This document shows, one piece after another, positions 1 through 6,245 of a DNA stretch of 39,365 bases. The stretch is from JBFWML01 sp050251635 (GTDB lineage: Bacteria > Campylobacterota > Campylobacteria > Campylobacterales > SZUA-545): NCBI GenBank assembly GCA_050251635.1, contig JBFWML010000020.1, forward strand, positions 1 through 39,365, given 5' to 3'. A model generated the notes under the pieces. That model was not told the origin of the DNA. It saw nothing but the letters and a program-made list of their open reading frames with translations, and searched no databases. How positions within the stretch are numbered: the first letter of the stretch is position 1; every line of letters starts with the position of its first letter. The translations under genes were made by a program, and so were the position numbers.

Positions 1-52
1 CGGTTTGTTTGAACTCTTCGGGGTAGCGCGTGACTTTTCCTCCACGGCCCAT
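1..52 (-). CDS. Partial IS3-type transposase OrfA (N-terminus only)
   Basis: An ATG at 52 is preceded by AGAAGG at normal spacing and reads MGRGGKVTRYPEEFKQT before the window ends. A short basic start followed by Y-x-EEFK is the usual opening of the helix-turn-helix OrfA protein of IS3-family elements, which binds the terminal repeats and is fused to the OrfB integrase domain by frameshifting. Only 17 residues are visible, so the call depends on the IS-like terminus 75 bases upstream. Transcription points away from the integron cassettes. Confidence 0.5.
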   Translation of the reverse strand, partial: MGRGGKVTRYPEEFKQT

Positions 53-127
53 GGCGAAATCCTTCTGCGTGTTTAATGTCGTTATGTTAAACGGGATTTC
101 TTTGTTCTAGGGAGTGTAGCCAGTCCA
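1..127 (-). mobile_element. Right-hand piece of an IS3-like insertion sequence, running off the window
   Basis: On the minus strand, reading down from 127, the sequence begins TGGACTGGCTACACTCCC. This is a typical IS3-family terminal inverted repeat with the conserved TG end. It is followed by about 75 bases of leader and the start of an OrfA-like reading frame. The junction at 127 falls exactly where the integron integrase stops resembling its family. The other end, the target duplication and the rest of the transposase lie outside the window, so family membership is inferred from one terminus and 17 codons. Confidence 0.6.
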
Positions 128-593
128 TTTTGCCAAATCCGAAATCTAAATCTTTGACTCTGATGTTCAGTACCTCTTTCATGCGCAAGCCACAACCGTA
201 CATGAGATATGCCATCAGCTGGTACACACCGCTAAGGTTTGAAATGACTTTAATCGTTTCTTCTTTTGTCAGCACGACAGGAATATGTACACGCTGTTGC
301 GCCCGCAGTGCCTGAATGTTTTGGTCTTTTAAGGGAACACCAAGAACTTGAGTATAAAGAAACAGCAGGGCATTAAATGCTTGATTCTGTGTTGTGGCGC
401 TAACATTTCGTTCAACGGCAAGATGGGTTAGAAATGCTTCTATTTCTGCTTTGCCCATGTCGATGGGGTGTTTTTTGTGGTGAAACAAGATGTATCGCTT
501 GATCCAACCAGTGTAGCTTTTTTCAGTCTTTATACTATAGTGCTTGAGCCGAATCTGCTCACGAACTAGATCAAGCAGTCTCTTTTTTTGCAC
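127..593 (-). pseudogene. intI: Integron integrase IntI, truncated by an IS element
   Basis: This is a tyrosine recombinase of the integron family. The visible N-terminal half contains the core-binding domain (KHYS.KTEKSY...WIKRYILFHHKKHP and FLTHLAVERNVSATTQNQA) and the start of the catalytic domain with the first active-site arginine (YGCGLRMKEVLNIRVKDLDF). The family continues with the IntI-specific helix and the H-x-x-R and Tyr motifs. Here the frame runs into an IS end at 127 and stops at about 87, so about 155 of a usual 320 residues remain. I chose the GTG at 593 because AAAGGAG precedes it at 600-606 and family similarity starts there. An in-frame start at 683 would add a tail unlike the family. 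The truncated product should be inactive. The gene diverges from the cassettes, the standard integron layout. Confidence 0.9.
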
Positions 594-614
594 CGCCAAC
601 TCCTTTGAATAACA

Positions 615-669
615 AGGACATAATGTCCTATTAAGTCGTTTTTGGCCTGATATCAGGACATTGTGTCCG
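615..669. promoter_or_regulatory. Paired GGACAT palindromes upstream of intI, candidate operator
   Basis: AGGACATAATGTCCT (615-629) is a perfect 7+1+7 dyad. GGACATTGTGTCC (656-668) is the same dyad with one mismatch. Their centres lie 40 bases apart, close to four helical turns. A half site AGGACAT follows at 685-691, and further GGACAT copies occur at 780-785 and 863-868. The first dyad lies next to the integrase ribosome binding site (600-606), so a dimeric repressor bound here could block intI expression. The cognate regulator is unknown, and the motif is not one of the LexA boxes I know. Confidence 0.5.
646..657. repeat. Perfect 12-base palindrome CCTGATATCAGG
   Basis: CCTGATATCAGG at 646-657 is self-complementary and shares its last two bases with the second GGACAT dyad. 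A related sequence, CTGGATATCAGG, occurs at 795-806 on the cassette side of the region, next to another GGACAT/TGTC pair. The co-occurrence of the two motifs twice in 160 bases suggests a repeated composite site rather than chance, but function is unknown. Confidence 0.4.
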
Positions 670-849
670 TATATCAAAATCAACAGGACATAAAAACAGG
701 CACAATCTTATGAATTTATTGGTAGAATCGGTCAAAATATGTCAATTTGCAATGTGCAGGCTGGTTTTTCCCGATAGTCGGACATTTAAAGTGTCTGGAT
801 ATCAGGTTGGGTTCCAGCAATGAGGCATATTGCGGGAATGAATAAATAG

Positions 850-1603
850 TTAGGCAATAAAAGGACATCAAACATGGCAAAAATTCCGACCCCTCAAGAA
901 ACAGCTATAAGAATCTTAGATATATTTGTGAATCACTTTAATTGCCGACCAGACCACGTTTTAAGAATCAATAACTTTATCGGTGTTTGGCACAAAAAGG
1001 GATTGCACTGGGAAGATTTTGTTCCTGGAATGGAGTATGCAGCAGAGACAGGGCTTGTGGAGGTGTTGGAAGGTGGAGTTTCTTTCAGGTTGACTCAAAC
1101 AGGGTTCGATGCTTGTCCTTCAAGTTCTGCATCACAGTCGCGTAATTCTGAAACAATCAATCACAACTATATTAATATTGGGCAAGCTATAAATACACCA
1201 ATAACTCAAGGTATAGGTTCAACTCAAAATGTGACAGCAAATTATTCGTCAATGCCAAAAGATGAATTGGTTGATTTTGTGAATTCGTTTCGCGAAAATA
1301 TTGCTGATTTACAGTTGTCAACTCAAGACGAAAGAAAAGTAAATGCTCAACTAGCAACAATTGAGGCTCAACTTATTGACGAGCCGAATAAAGAAATATT
1401 AAAGCATGCATTCGCAACAATTAAAAACATTACGGAAGGCGCCATCGGTAGTTTGCTAGCAACGGCTGCGCAACCCGGCGTATGGGCTGGCATAAAAGCA
1501 TTGCTTTCGAGCTTATAATAAAAATGCCTAACAATCGCAGTCGCAGCGACGGCTTTTCCATTGCGGCTTCGCCTCCATTACTAAGCCGCGCGTGCTGCGG
1601 GCG
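850..1603 (+). mobile_element. Integron gene cassette 1
   Basis: This cassette runs from the crossover in GTTAGGC (849-855) to the crossover in GTTAAAT (1603-1609). Its left bases TTAGGC pair exactly with its own R'' box GCCTAAC at 1526-1532, as expected for a unit that once closed into a circle. It carries one plus-strand gene filling nearly all of it, ending just before the attC. Its base composition is clearly AT-richer than the downstream chromosomal genes. Confidence 0.85.
874..1518 (+). CDS. Cassette protein of unknown function: winged-helix-like N-terminus, variable repeat linker, helical C-terminus
   Basis: I do not recognise a named family for the full 214 residues. Residues 1-80 look like a compact helical/winged-helix domain ending in a short beta hairpin (VEVLEGGVSFRLTQTG). 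Residues 96-125 form an Asn/Gln/Gly-rich stretch (NINIGQA.NTPITQGIGSTQN type). Residues 127-214 are helical and rich in acidic and Gln residues, ending in a hydrophobic tail (EGAIGSLLATAAQPGV..GIKALL). The last two parts resemble a tail I associate with effector-like proteins in bacterial defence and toxin loci, which is inference from memory of sequence patterns. AAAAGG precedes the ATG at workable spacing. It is the first cassette, so it should be the best expressed if a Pc promoter exists. Confidence 0.75.
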   Translation: MAKIPTPQETAIRILDIFVNHFNCRPDHVLRINNFIGVWHKKGLHWEDFVPGMEYAAETGLVEVLEGGVSFRLTQTGFDACPSSSASQSRNSETINHNYINIGQAINTPITQGIGSTQNVTANYSSMPKDELVDFVNSFRENIADLQLSTQDERKVNAQLATIEAQLIDEPNKEILKHAFATIKNITEGAIGSLLATAAQPGVWAGIKALLSSL

Positions 1604-1609
1604 TTAAAT
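1526..1609 (+). repeat. attC recombination site of cassette 1
   Basis: The R'' box GCCTAAC (1526-1532) and R' box GTTAAAT (1603-1609) bracket an imperfect inverted repeat, with CGCAGTCGCAGCGACGGCTT on the left and AAGCCGCGCGTGCTGCGGGCG on the right. Together they fold into the single-stranded hairpin recognised by IntI. Its 84-base length is within the normal attC range. It lies directly behind the stop codon of the cassette gene and has no coding content. Confidence 0.88.
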
Positions 1610-2132
1610 GCCACATGAGCTTTGCGCACAGAGCAAGAGATATAACAAGACTGCACATTTTACGACTCCTTGAGTAACATGCTCCTTAGTATTTCTGTTG
1701 AGGTGGGTGAATGAAAAATTGGTTGTTTCTTAGTGTTGCAATTATTGCTGAAGTGGTGGCAACTTCGAGTTTGAAAGCAAGCGAAGGCTTTACAAAGTTA
1801 TGGCCAAGTTTGATTGTGCTTTTAGGATATGCCATTGCATTCTATTTTCTTTCGCTAACCTTAAAGGCTATTCCGGTTGGCATTGCTTATGCGGTATGGG
1901 CTGGTTTAGGAATAGTATTGATTTCTTTAGCCGGCTGGTTGATCTTTGGTCAGAAGTTAGACTTAGCAAGCATTTTGGGCATGGCACTTATTGTCACTGG
2001 GGTAGTAGTGATCAACATTTTTTCTAAAGTCAGTGTGCATTAAGCATTTAACAAACGGCTGTTGTCGCCCCTGCGGGGCTGGGACGGCCTTTCCGCCGCT
2101 GCGCGGCTGCAAGTCCGCCCCAAAGCCGGGCG
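1604..2132 (+). mobile_element. Integron gene cassette 2 (SMR pump)
   Basis: The cassette is bounded by crossover points in GTTAAAT (1603-1609) and GTTAGAT (2132-2138). Its left bases TTAAAT are complementary to its own R'' box ATTTAAC at 2046-2052. About 107 bases precede the gene, longer than usual for a cassette leader, so the cassette may carry its own promoter. No clear one was identified. Confidence 0.85.
1711..2043 (+). CDS. Small multidrug resistance (SMR) efflux protein, QacE-like
   Basis: This 110-residue protein has four predicted membrane helices. SMR proteins work as antiparallel dimers in the inner membrane and exchange protons for quaternary ammonium compounds and other cations. 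The essential membrane-buried glutamate is present (E14 in AIIAEVVATSSLK), as are the signature GYAIAFYFLSLTLKAIPVGIAYAVW with its conserved Tyr and Trp. GQKLD begins the loop before the fourth helix, as in the integron Qac proteins. Length and motifs fit Qac-type drug exporters better than the guanidinium (Gdx) subtype, and no guanidine riboswitch was seen upstream. The start is the ATG at 1711 after GAGGTGGGTGA. Confidence 0.93.
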   Translation: MKNWLFLSVAIIAEVVATSSLKASEGFTKLWPSLIVLLGYAIAFYFLSLTLKAIPVGIAYAVWAGLGIVLISLAGWLIFGQKLDLASILGMALIVTGVVVINIFSKVSVH

Positions 2133-2138
2133 TTAGAT
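2046..2138 (+). repeat. attC recombination site of cassette 2
   Basis: The site runs from R'' ATTTAAC (2046-2052), three bases after the SMR stop codon, to R' GTTAGAT (2132-2138). The arms AAACGGCTGTTGTCGCCCC and GCAAGTCCGCCCCAAAGCCGGGCG can fold imperfectly, and the central part is itself GC-rich and palindromic (CCCCTGCGGGG at 2069-2079). It differs strongly from attC1, as is common in chromosomal or mixed-origin cassette arrays. Confidence 0.85.
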
Positions 2139-2153
2139 TCTGAGAGGACAACA

Positions 2154-2834
2154 ATGAGAAAAATGGGTGAATCCCAGGTTATTGATTTCTTTTTCAGCTA
2201 TTTGAAGGATTCTTTTCGTGACGTCTTCGGAGCAGCCGCTCAATACACAGTAGGGAATTTTTCAGGAAGCCAAGATAGAAAATTCTCTGATTTCTTTGCT
2301 GGTACGGATTCGCACAACTTGCTCATCGAGTTTAAAGAGAAGAAAGAAGAGTATAGGCGCGAGCAGGAAAAGCCCTTACGGGAGAAGCTTTGCCTAACCT
2401 TGGATGAAGAAATATCCGAGCTATCAAGGCAATGCCATTTCATTGGATGGGACAAGGGTCGGGTAACCACTCAAATTGAGCTTAATCCATACATAGATTT
2501 GGTTTGCCGGCTTTGGGGGATAGAAGGTCATCTTCTTTCTCCAAGTAATCATGATCACGAGGTTTTTGTCGATAATTTTATTGACGGAATGGTTGGCGTA
2601 GATCATGACTCATTCGTGGACTACATTAATCACCTAAATAAAGTGGCCGGGGGCGGCGCTAGCGGAGCGGATGTTCCTTTCCGCTCGATTCTGTATAGCA
2701 GGAATGACCACGGTCGTTTGGTTGGAACAAGGTTTGAGAACCTCGGCGAGCTTAATCAGCTTAGAAACCTGAGCCCAAAGCCGCCTCGACCTGCACCTAG
2801 AGGCCCATCGGGTTCTTCGGGTCCGAGTTTCTGA
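2154..2834 (+). CDS. Cassette protein of unknown function with a weak PD-(D/E)xK-like motif
   Basis: This 226-residue protein is not recognised. A charged alpha/beta-looking N-terminal part contains D46-F-F..(12 residues)..LLIE59-F-K61, followed by a basic helix (EKKEEYRREQEKPLREK). Spacing and hydrophobicity around E59-F-K61 are compatible with a PD-(D/E)xK nuclease core, but the match is short and not diagnostic. The C-terminal tail (about 205-226) is rich in Pro, Gly and Ser and probably disordered. The ATG at 2154 is preceded by GAGAGGACAAC. AT-rich composition sets it apart from the chromosome. Being a cassette gene, it was probably acquired horizontally. Confidence 0.72.
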   Translation: MRKMGESQVIDFFFSYLKDSFRDVFGAAAQYTVGNFSGSQDRKFSDFFAGTDSHNLLIEFKEKKEEYRREQEKPLREKLCLTLDEEISELSRQCHFIGWDKGRVTTQIELNPYIDLVCRLWGIEGHLLSPSNHDHEVFVDNFIDGMVGVDHDSFVDYINHLNKVAGGGASGADVPFRSILYSRNDHGRLVGTRFENLGELNQLRNLSPKPPRPAPRGPSGSSGPSF

Positions 2835-2838
2835 ACTG

Positions 2839-2867
2839 ATCTAACAATCACAGCCACGGCGACGGCT
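2839..2867 (+). repeat. Truncated attC (left arm only) of cassette 3
   Basis: R'' ATCTAAC (2839-2845) plus a left arm almost identical to that of attC1 are present, but the hairpin partner and the R' GTTRRRY box are missing. The break lies around CGGCT at 2863-2867. The following bases resemble a dispersed repeat rather than integron DNA. Confidence 0.75.
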
Positions 2868-2871
2868 ACTA

Positions 2872-2902
2872 CATTGAAATGGGGACAGGCAACTTTTTAC
2901 CT
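2872..2902. repeat. Dispersed-repeat-like motif (GGGGACAGGC...) at the integron/chromosome junction
   Basis: The sequence ATTGAAATGGGGACAGGC followed by AACTTTTTAC closely resembles the 'AATGGGGACAGGCACCTTTTT' type of motif often found around IS200-like/RAYT transposase genes and their REP sequences in many bacteria (recalled pattern). No transposase gene is present here. It sits exactly where the attC is broken, suggesting that insertion or deletion associated with such a repeat removed the right end of the array. Confidence 0.4.
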
Positions 2903-2963
2903 CTAAGGATGACCTATGTTGGCTGGCTGGTTTATGTTTAAGGGGGTGGTCATGGTTATTCCG

Positions 2964-2991
2964 TTGCGTCGATTTATCCGTCTGTTATAAT
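2964..2991 (+). promoter_or_regulatory. Sigma-70-type promoter for rdgB
   Basis: TTGCGT (2964-2969) and TATAAT (2986-2991) are separated by 16 bases and lie about 30 bases before the rdgB start codon. The -10 box is a perfect consensus. It is the first chromosomal promoter after the integron remnant and probably drives rdgB and perhaps metY. Confidence 0.65.
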
Positions 2992-3019
2992 GGCGGCATT
3001 TGGGCACGAAGGGGAGCGA

Positions 3020-3613
3020 ATGCGTCTGGTGTTGGCCACGGGCAATAAGGGTAAAGTCAAAGAGATCCGGGATTTGATGCCGGGGTTTACGGTGGTGCCC
3101 TATAGCGACTTGATCGCTCCCTTCGAGATTGTCGAAGACGGCGATACGTTTCAGAAAAACGCGCTGATCAAAGCGCGGGCGGTGTTTAACGCGCTGGGCG
3201 ACGACGATGCGCTGGTTATCAGCGATGACAGCGGCATCTCGGTTCCCGCGCTCGGCGGCGCGCCGGGGATTTATAGCGCCCGTTACGCCGGCAAAGGGGC
3301 GAGCGATCAAGACAACGTCAGAAAACTCTGCAACGAGCTTAAAAAATCAGGGCTCAAAGAAACCCCCGCTTTTTACACCGCCGCCGTGGCCGTGGTGGGC
3401 CGCGCGGGCGAACACACCGTTCACGGCTGGATGCACGGGCGGGCGATTGATGCGCCGCGAGGATCCGGCGGGTTTGGCTACGACCCCGTGTTTATCCCCG
3501 AAGGCTTCGCGCAAACCGCCGCCGAACTGCCCGATGAGACCAAAGGCGCCATCTCCCACCGGGGCCGATCGTTGGCGTTGCTTCGAAGTTTGCTTTCAGT
3601 CATTGCCCGATAA
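3020..3613 (+). CDS. rdgB: Non-canonical purine NTP pyrophosphatase (RdgB/HAM1)
   Basis: This cytosolic enzyme hydrolyses ITP, dITP and XTP to the monophosphates, keeping deaminated purines out of nucleic acids. The 197-residue protein has the substrate-binding start LATGNKGKVKEI, the metal-binding SDDSGISVPALGGAPGIYSA loop, the GGFGYDPVFIPEG motif and the C-terminal K-x(2)-ISHRGR-L motif, in family order and at family length. I chose the ATG at 3020 (GGGGAGCGA before it, and the family starts with MRLVLATGN). A start at 2990 would overlap the promoter. metY follows 42 bases downstream. Confidence 0.95.
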   Translation: MRLVLATGNKGKVKEIRDLMPGFTVVPYSDLIAPFEIVEDGDTFQKNALIKARAVFNALGDDDALVISDDSGISVPALGGAPGIYSARYAGKGASDQDNVRKLCNELKKSGLKETPAFYTAAVAVVGRAGEHTVHGWMHGRAIDAPRGSGGFGYDPVFIPEGFAQTAAELPDETKGAISHRGRSLALLRSLLSVIAR

Positions 3614-3655
3614 GATCCTACAAACCCAACAAAACCACTAGACAAAGGTGAGATT

Positions 3656-4915
3656 ATGAATCCCGAAACCCTCGCGCTCCACGCCGGATACGAAATGGAC
3701 TCCCAAGGCACCATGGCGGTACCCATCTATCAAAGCACCGCCTTTGAGTTTGGCAGCGCGGAGACGGCGGCCAACCGTTTTGCCCTTAAAGAGTTCGGCA
3801 ATATCTACACCCGTCTTTCCAACCCCACGACCGATGTGCTGGAAAAACGGTTCGCCCAGGTCGAAGGCGGCGCGGCGGCGCTGGCAACCAGCAGCGGCAT
3901 GGCGGCAATCTTTTACGCCATCGCCAACCTTGCGGGGGCGGGGGACAACATTCTCGTTTCCACCAAACTCTACGGCGGCACATTAACGCTCGTGGGCCAC
4001 ACGCTTAAGCGCTTTGGCATCGAGGCGCGCGCCTTTGACGCCAAAAACCCCCAAAGCATGGAGAGCCTGATCGACCAAAACACCAAGGCGATCTTGTTTG
4101 AATCCGTCAGTAACCCGTCGATCGACCTGCCCGACGTTGAAGGAATCGTCAATATCGGCAGTAGCTACAAAATCGTCACCGTCTGCGACAACACCGTGGC
4201 GACGCCCTTTTTGTTCCGCCCCTTTGAGTGGGGCATTGATGTCAGCGTTCATTCGCTGAGCAAATACACCACGGGGCAGGGCCTGGCGATCGGCGGTATT
4301 TTGGTGGAGCGCGAGGGGCTTAACGCGCTGCTTAAGGGCAACGAGCGCTACCCCCACTTCAACGAACCCGACGCGAGCTATCACGGTCTGGTTTATGCCG
4401 ATTTGCCGCTGCCCGCGTTTTGCATCCGCGCGCGGCTGAGTTTGGCGCGCGATATCGGCGCGGTGCCGCAGCCCTTTGCCAGCTGGCTGTTTATTCAGGG
4501 GCTCGAAACGCTTTCGATCCGCATGGCCCGCCACAGCGAAACGGCGCTCAAAGTCGCGCAGTTTCTCAAAAAACACCCCAAGGTCAAGGCGGTCAAATAC
4601 CCCGGCCTTGAGGGCGACGAAAACCACGCGCTGGCCAAAAAGTATCTGCGCGGCGGCTTTAGCGGCCTCTTGAGCTTTGATGTGGGGGATTTTGAGATCG
4701 CCAAGGGGATGATGAACAAAACCAAACTCTTTAGCCGCGTGGTCAACATCGGCGACAGCAAATCGATCATCACCCATTCGGCCAGCACCACCCACCAGCA
4801 GCTTTCCAAGGCCGAACTAGCCGCCTGCGGCGTGGGCGAAGGGCTTATCCGCCTCTCCATCGGCCTCGAAGCCGCCGAAGACCTCATCGCCGATCTGGAA
4901 GCCGCCATGAAATAG
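3656..4915 (+). CDS. metY: O-acetylhomoserine sulfhydrylase (PLP-dependent, MetY type)
   Basis: This enzyme makes homocysteine directly from O-acetylhomoserine and sulfide, the direct-sulfhydrylation route to methionine. At 419 residues it has the length of MetY rather than the shorter cystathionine gamma-synthases. It has the Cys/Met-metabolism PLP fold: the N-terminal HAGY..D..G....PIYQSTAFEF segment, YTRLSNPTTDVLEKR, the PLP-contacting D178 (VCDNT), the Schiff-base lysine K203 (SVHSLSKYTTGQG) and a C-terminal SIGLE helix region. AAAGGTGAG precedes the ATG. A GC-rich hairpin behind the stop probably separates it from leuC. Confidence 0.93.
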   Translation: MNPETLALHAGYEMDSQGTMAVPIYQSTAFEFGSAETAANRFALKEFGNIYTRLSNPTTDVLEKRFAQVEGGAAALATSSGMAAIFYAIANLAGAGDNILVSTKLYGGTLTLVGHTLKRFGIEARAFDAKNPQSMESLIDQNTKAILFESVSNPSIDLPDVEGIVNIGSSYKIVTVCDNTVATPFLFRPFEWGIDVSVHSLSKYTTGQGLAIGGILVEREGLNALLKGNERYPHFNEPDASYHGLVYADLPLPAFCIRARLSLARDIGAVPQPFASWLFIQGLETLSIRMARHSETALKVAQFLKKHPKVKAVKYPGLEGDENHALAKKYLRGGFSGLLSFDVGDFEIAKGMMNKTKLFSRVVNIGDSKSIITHSASTTHQQLSKAELAACGVGEGLIRLSIGLEAAEDLIADLEAAMK

Positions 4916-4935
4916 CCTCCCTTTCTTGAGGGGGG
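4916..4935 (+). terminator. Hairpin after metY, probable weak terminator
   Basis: CCTCCCT (4916-4922) pairs with AGGGGGG (4929-4935), with one G-T wobble and a six-base loop. It is followed by ATTTGTTA, a poor T tract. It lies directly behind the metY stop and before a TACAAT (4942-4947) that may be the -10 box of leuC. Confidence 0.45.
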
Positions 4936-4979
4936 ATTTGTTACAATTTCGGCATTTTCTCAGGATGGGGCAGGGTTCT

Positions 4980-6245
4980 ATGGGTTTGACCATTACCGAA
5001 AAGATTTTTTCCGATCACGCCGGATACGAAGCCAAAGCGGGCGAAATCGTCAAAGTCAACGTCGATATGACCATCGGCAACGACATCACCACACCGCTGA
5101 GCATTCGCGCTTTTGAGGAGTCCGGCGCTCAAAAGATGGCCAATCCCGACGGCTTCGCGCTGGTGATGGATCACTTTATTCCCGCCAAAGACATCCCTTC
5201 GGCCAATCAGGCCAAAATCAGCCGCGATTTTGCCTACAAACACAATCTGCCCCACTATTTCGACGAAAAAGAGATGGGCATCGAGCACGCGCTGCTGCCG
5301 GAAAAGGGTTTGGTTTGCCCCGGCGACGTCATCATCGGGGCCGACAGCCACACCTGCACCCACGGCGCGCTCGGCGCTTTTGCCACCGGCATGGGTTCGA
5401 CCGACTTGGCCTACACGATGATCACCGGCAAAAACTGGTTTAAGGTGCCGCCGTCGATCAAGGTCAATATCGAGGGTAAGCCGGGTAACCATATTTACGG
5501 CAAAGACATTATTCTTGAGGTCATCCGCCAGATTGGCGTCAGCGGCGCTTTGTACAAGGCGCTGGAGTTCACCGGCAGCGGTATCGAACATCTGGGGATG
5601 GATGACCGCTTCAGTCTGTGCAACATGGCGATCGAAGCGGGGGCCAAAAGCGGCATCGTCGCCTATGACGCCGTTACCGAAGCCTTTTTGAGCGACAAGA
5701 AGCTGGCCCGAAAACCCCGCATTTTCCACTCCGACGCCGATGCCGTTTACGATCAGGTGATTAACATCGACGCGGCCAAACTCGAACCGGTGATCGCCTA
5801 CCCGTTTTTGCCCAGCAACGGCAAATCGATCAAAGAGGCGCTTAAGGACAATCTGCGCATCGATCAGGTCTTTATCGGCAGCTGCACCAACGGCCGCTTG
5901 GGCGATCTGCGCATCGCCGCCAAAATCCTTAAGGGCCACAAGGTCGCCCGCCATGTGCGCCTTATTATCACTCCGGCGACCACCCAGATCGCGTTGGCCG
6001 CACAACACGAGGGGTTGATGGATATTTTCGCCGAAGCGGGCGCGGTGGTAAGCAATCCCACCTGTGGCGCCTGCTTGGGCGGTTATATGGGGATTCTGGC
6101 CGAGGGCGAGCGGTGCGTGAGCACCTCCAACCGCAACTTCGTCGGCCGCATGGGCGCACGTACCAGCGAGGTTTATCTGGCCAACTCCGCCGTGGCCGCC
6201 GCCAGCGCCATTGCCGGCAAAATCGCCGATCCGAGGGAATTTTAA
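4980..6245 (+). CDS. leuC: 3-isopropylmalate dehydratase large subunit
   Basis: With LeuD this enzyme isomerises 2-isopropylmalate to 3-isopropylmalate in leucine synthesis. The 421-residue protein has the aconitase-family [4Fe-4S] ligands C302 (IGSCTNGRLGDL), C362 and C365 (NPTCGACLG). It also has GADSHTCTHGALGAFATGMGSTD and the C-terminal STSNRNFVGRMG substrate loop. Similarity begins at MGLTITEKIF, so I used the ATG at 4980; the frame is open upstream to 4926 without family support. No leuD lies nearby. The next gene starts on the base after the stop codon, implying co-transcription with a signalling protein and tsaD. Confidence 0.95.
   Translation: MGLTITEKIFSDHAGYEAKAGEIVKVNVDMTIGNDITTPLSIRAFEESGAQKMANPDGFALVMDHFIPAKDIPSANQAKISRDFAYKHNLPHYFDEKEMGIEHALLPEKGLVCPGDVIIGADSHTCTHGALGAFATGMGSTDLAYTMITGKNWFKVPPSIKVNIEGKPGNHIYGKDIILEVIRQIGVSGALYKALEFTGSGIEHLGMDDRFSLCNMAIEAGAKSGIVAYDAVTEAFLSDKKLARKPRIFHSDADAVYDQVINIDAAKLEPVIAYPFLPSNGKSIKEALKDNLRIDQVFIGSCTNGRLGDLRIAAKILKGHKVARHVRLIITPATTQIALAAQHEGLMDIFAEAGAVVSNPTCGACLGGYMGILAEGERCVSTSNRNFVGRMGARTSEVYLANSAVAAASAIAGKIADPREF

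Larger units (their letters stand above)
594..855. other. Integron intI-cassette intergenic region with putative attI
   Basis: This 260-base stretch separates the divergent integrase from the first cassette. It ends in the core site GTTAGGC at 849-855, which is complementary to the R'' box (GCCTAAC) of the first attC, so the crossover lies between G849 and T850. The rest should hold the attI integrase-binding sites, the integrase promoter and possibly the cassette promoter Pc. I could not place a convincing -35/-10 pair. The region also carries the GGACAT dyads listed separately. Confidence 0.65.
2133..2867 (+). mobile_element. Integron gene cassette 3, right end truncated
   Basis: The cassette begins at T2133 in GTTAGAT. 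Its R'' box ATCTAAC is present at 2839-2845 and complements the left bases. The left attC arm continues as AATCACAGCCACGGCGACGGCT, closely matching the left arm of attC1. The similarity ends near 2867, and no R' box or right arm follows. The cassette therefore lost its right end and should no longer be mobile as a single unit. Confidence 0.8.

Noticed and set aside
615..669. GGACAT dyads as a LexA (SOS) box
   Set aside because: They do not match the LexA boxes I know (CTG-N10-CAG, GTTC-N7-GTTC, GAAC-N4-GTTC), so regulator identity is left open.
1604..1710. Guanidine riboswitch before the SMR gene
   Set aside because: The paired ACGR-loop hairpins of mini-ykkC are absent, and the protein looks Qac-type rather than Gdx-type.
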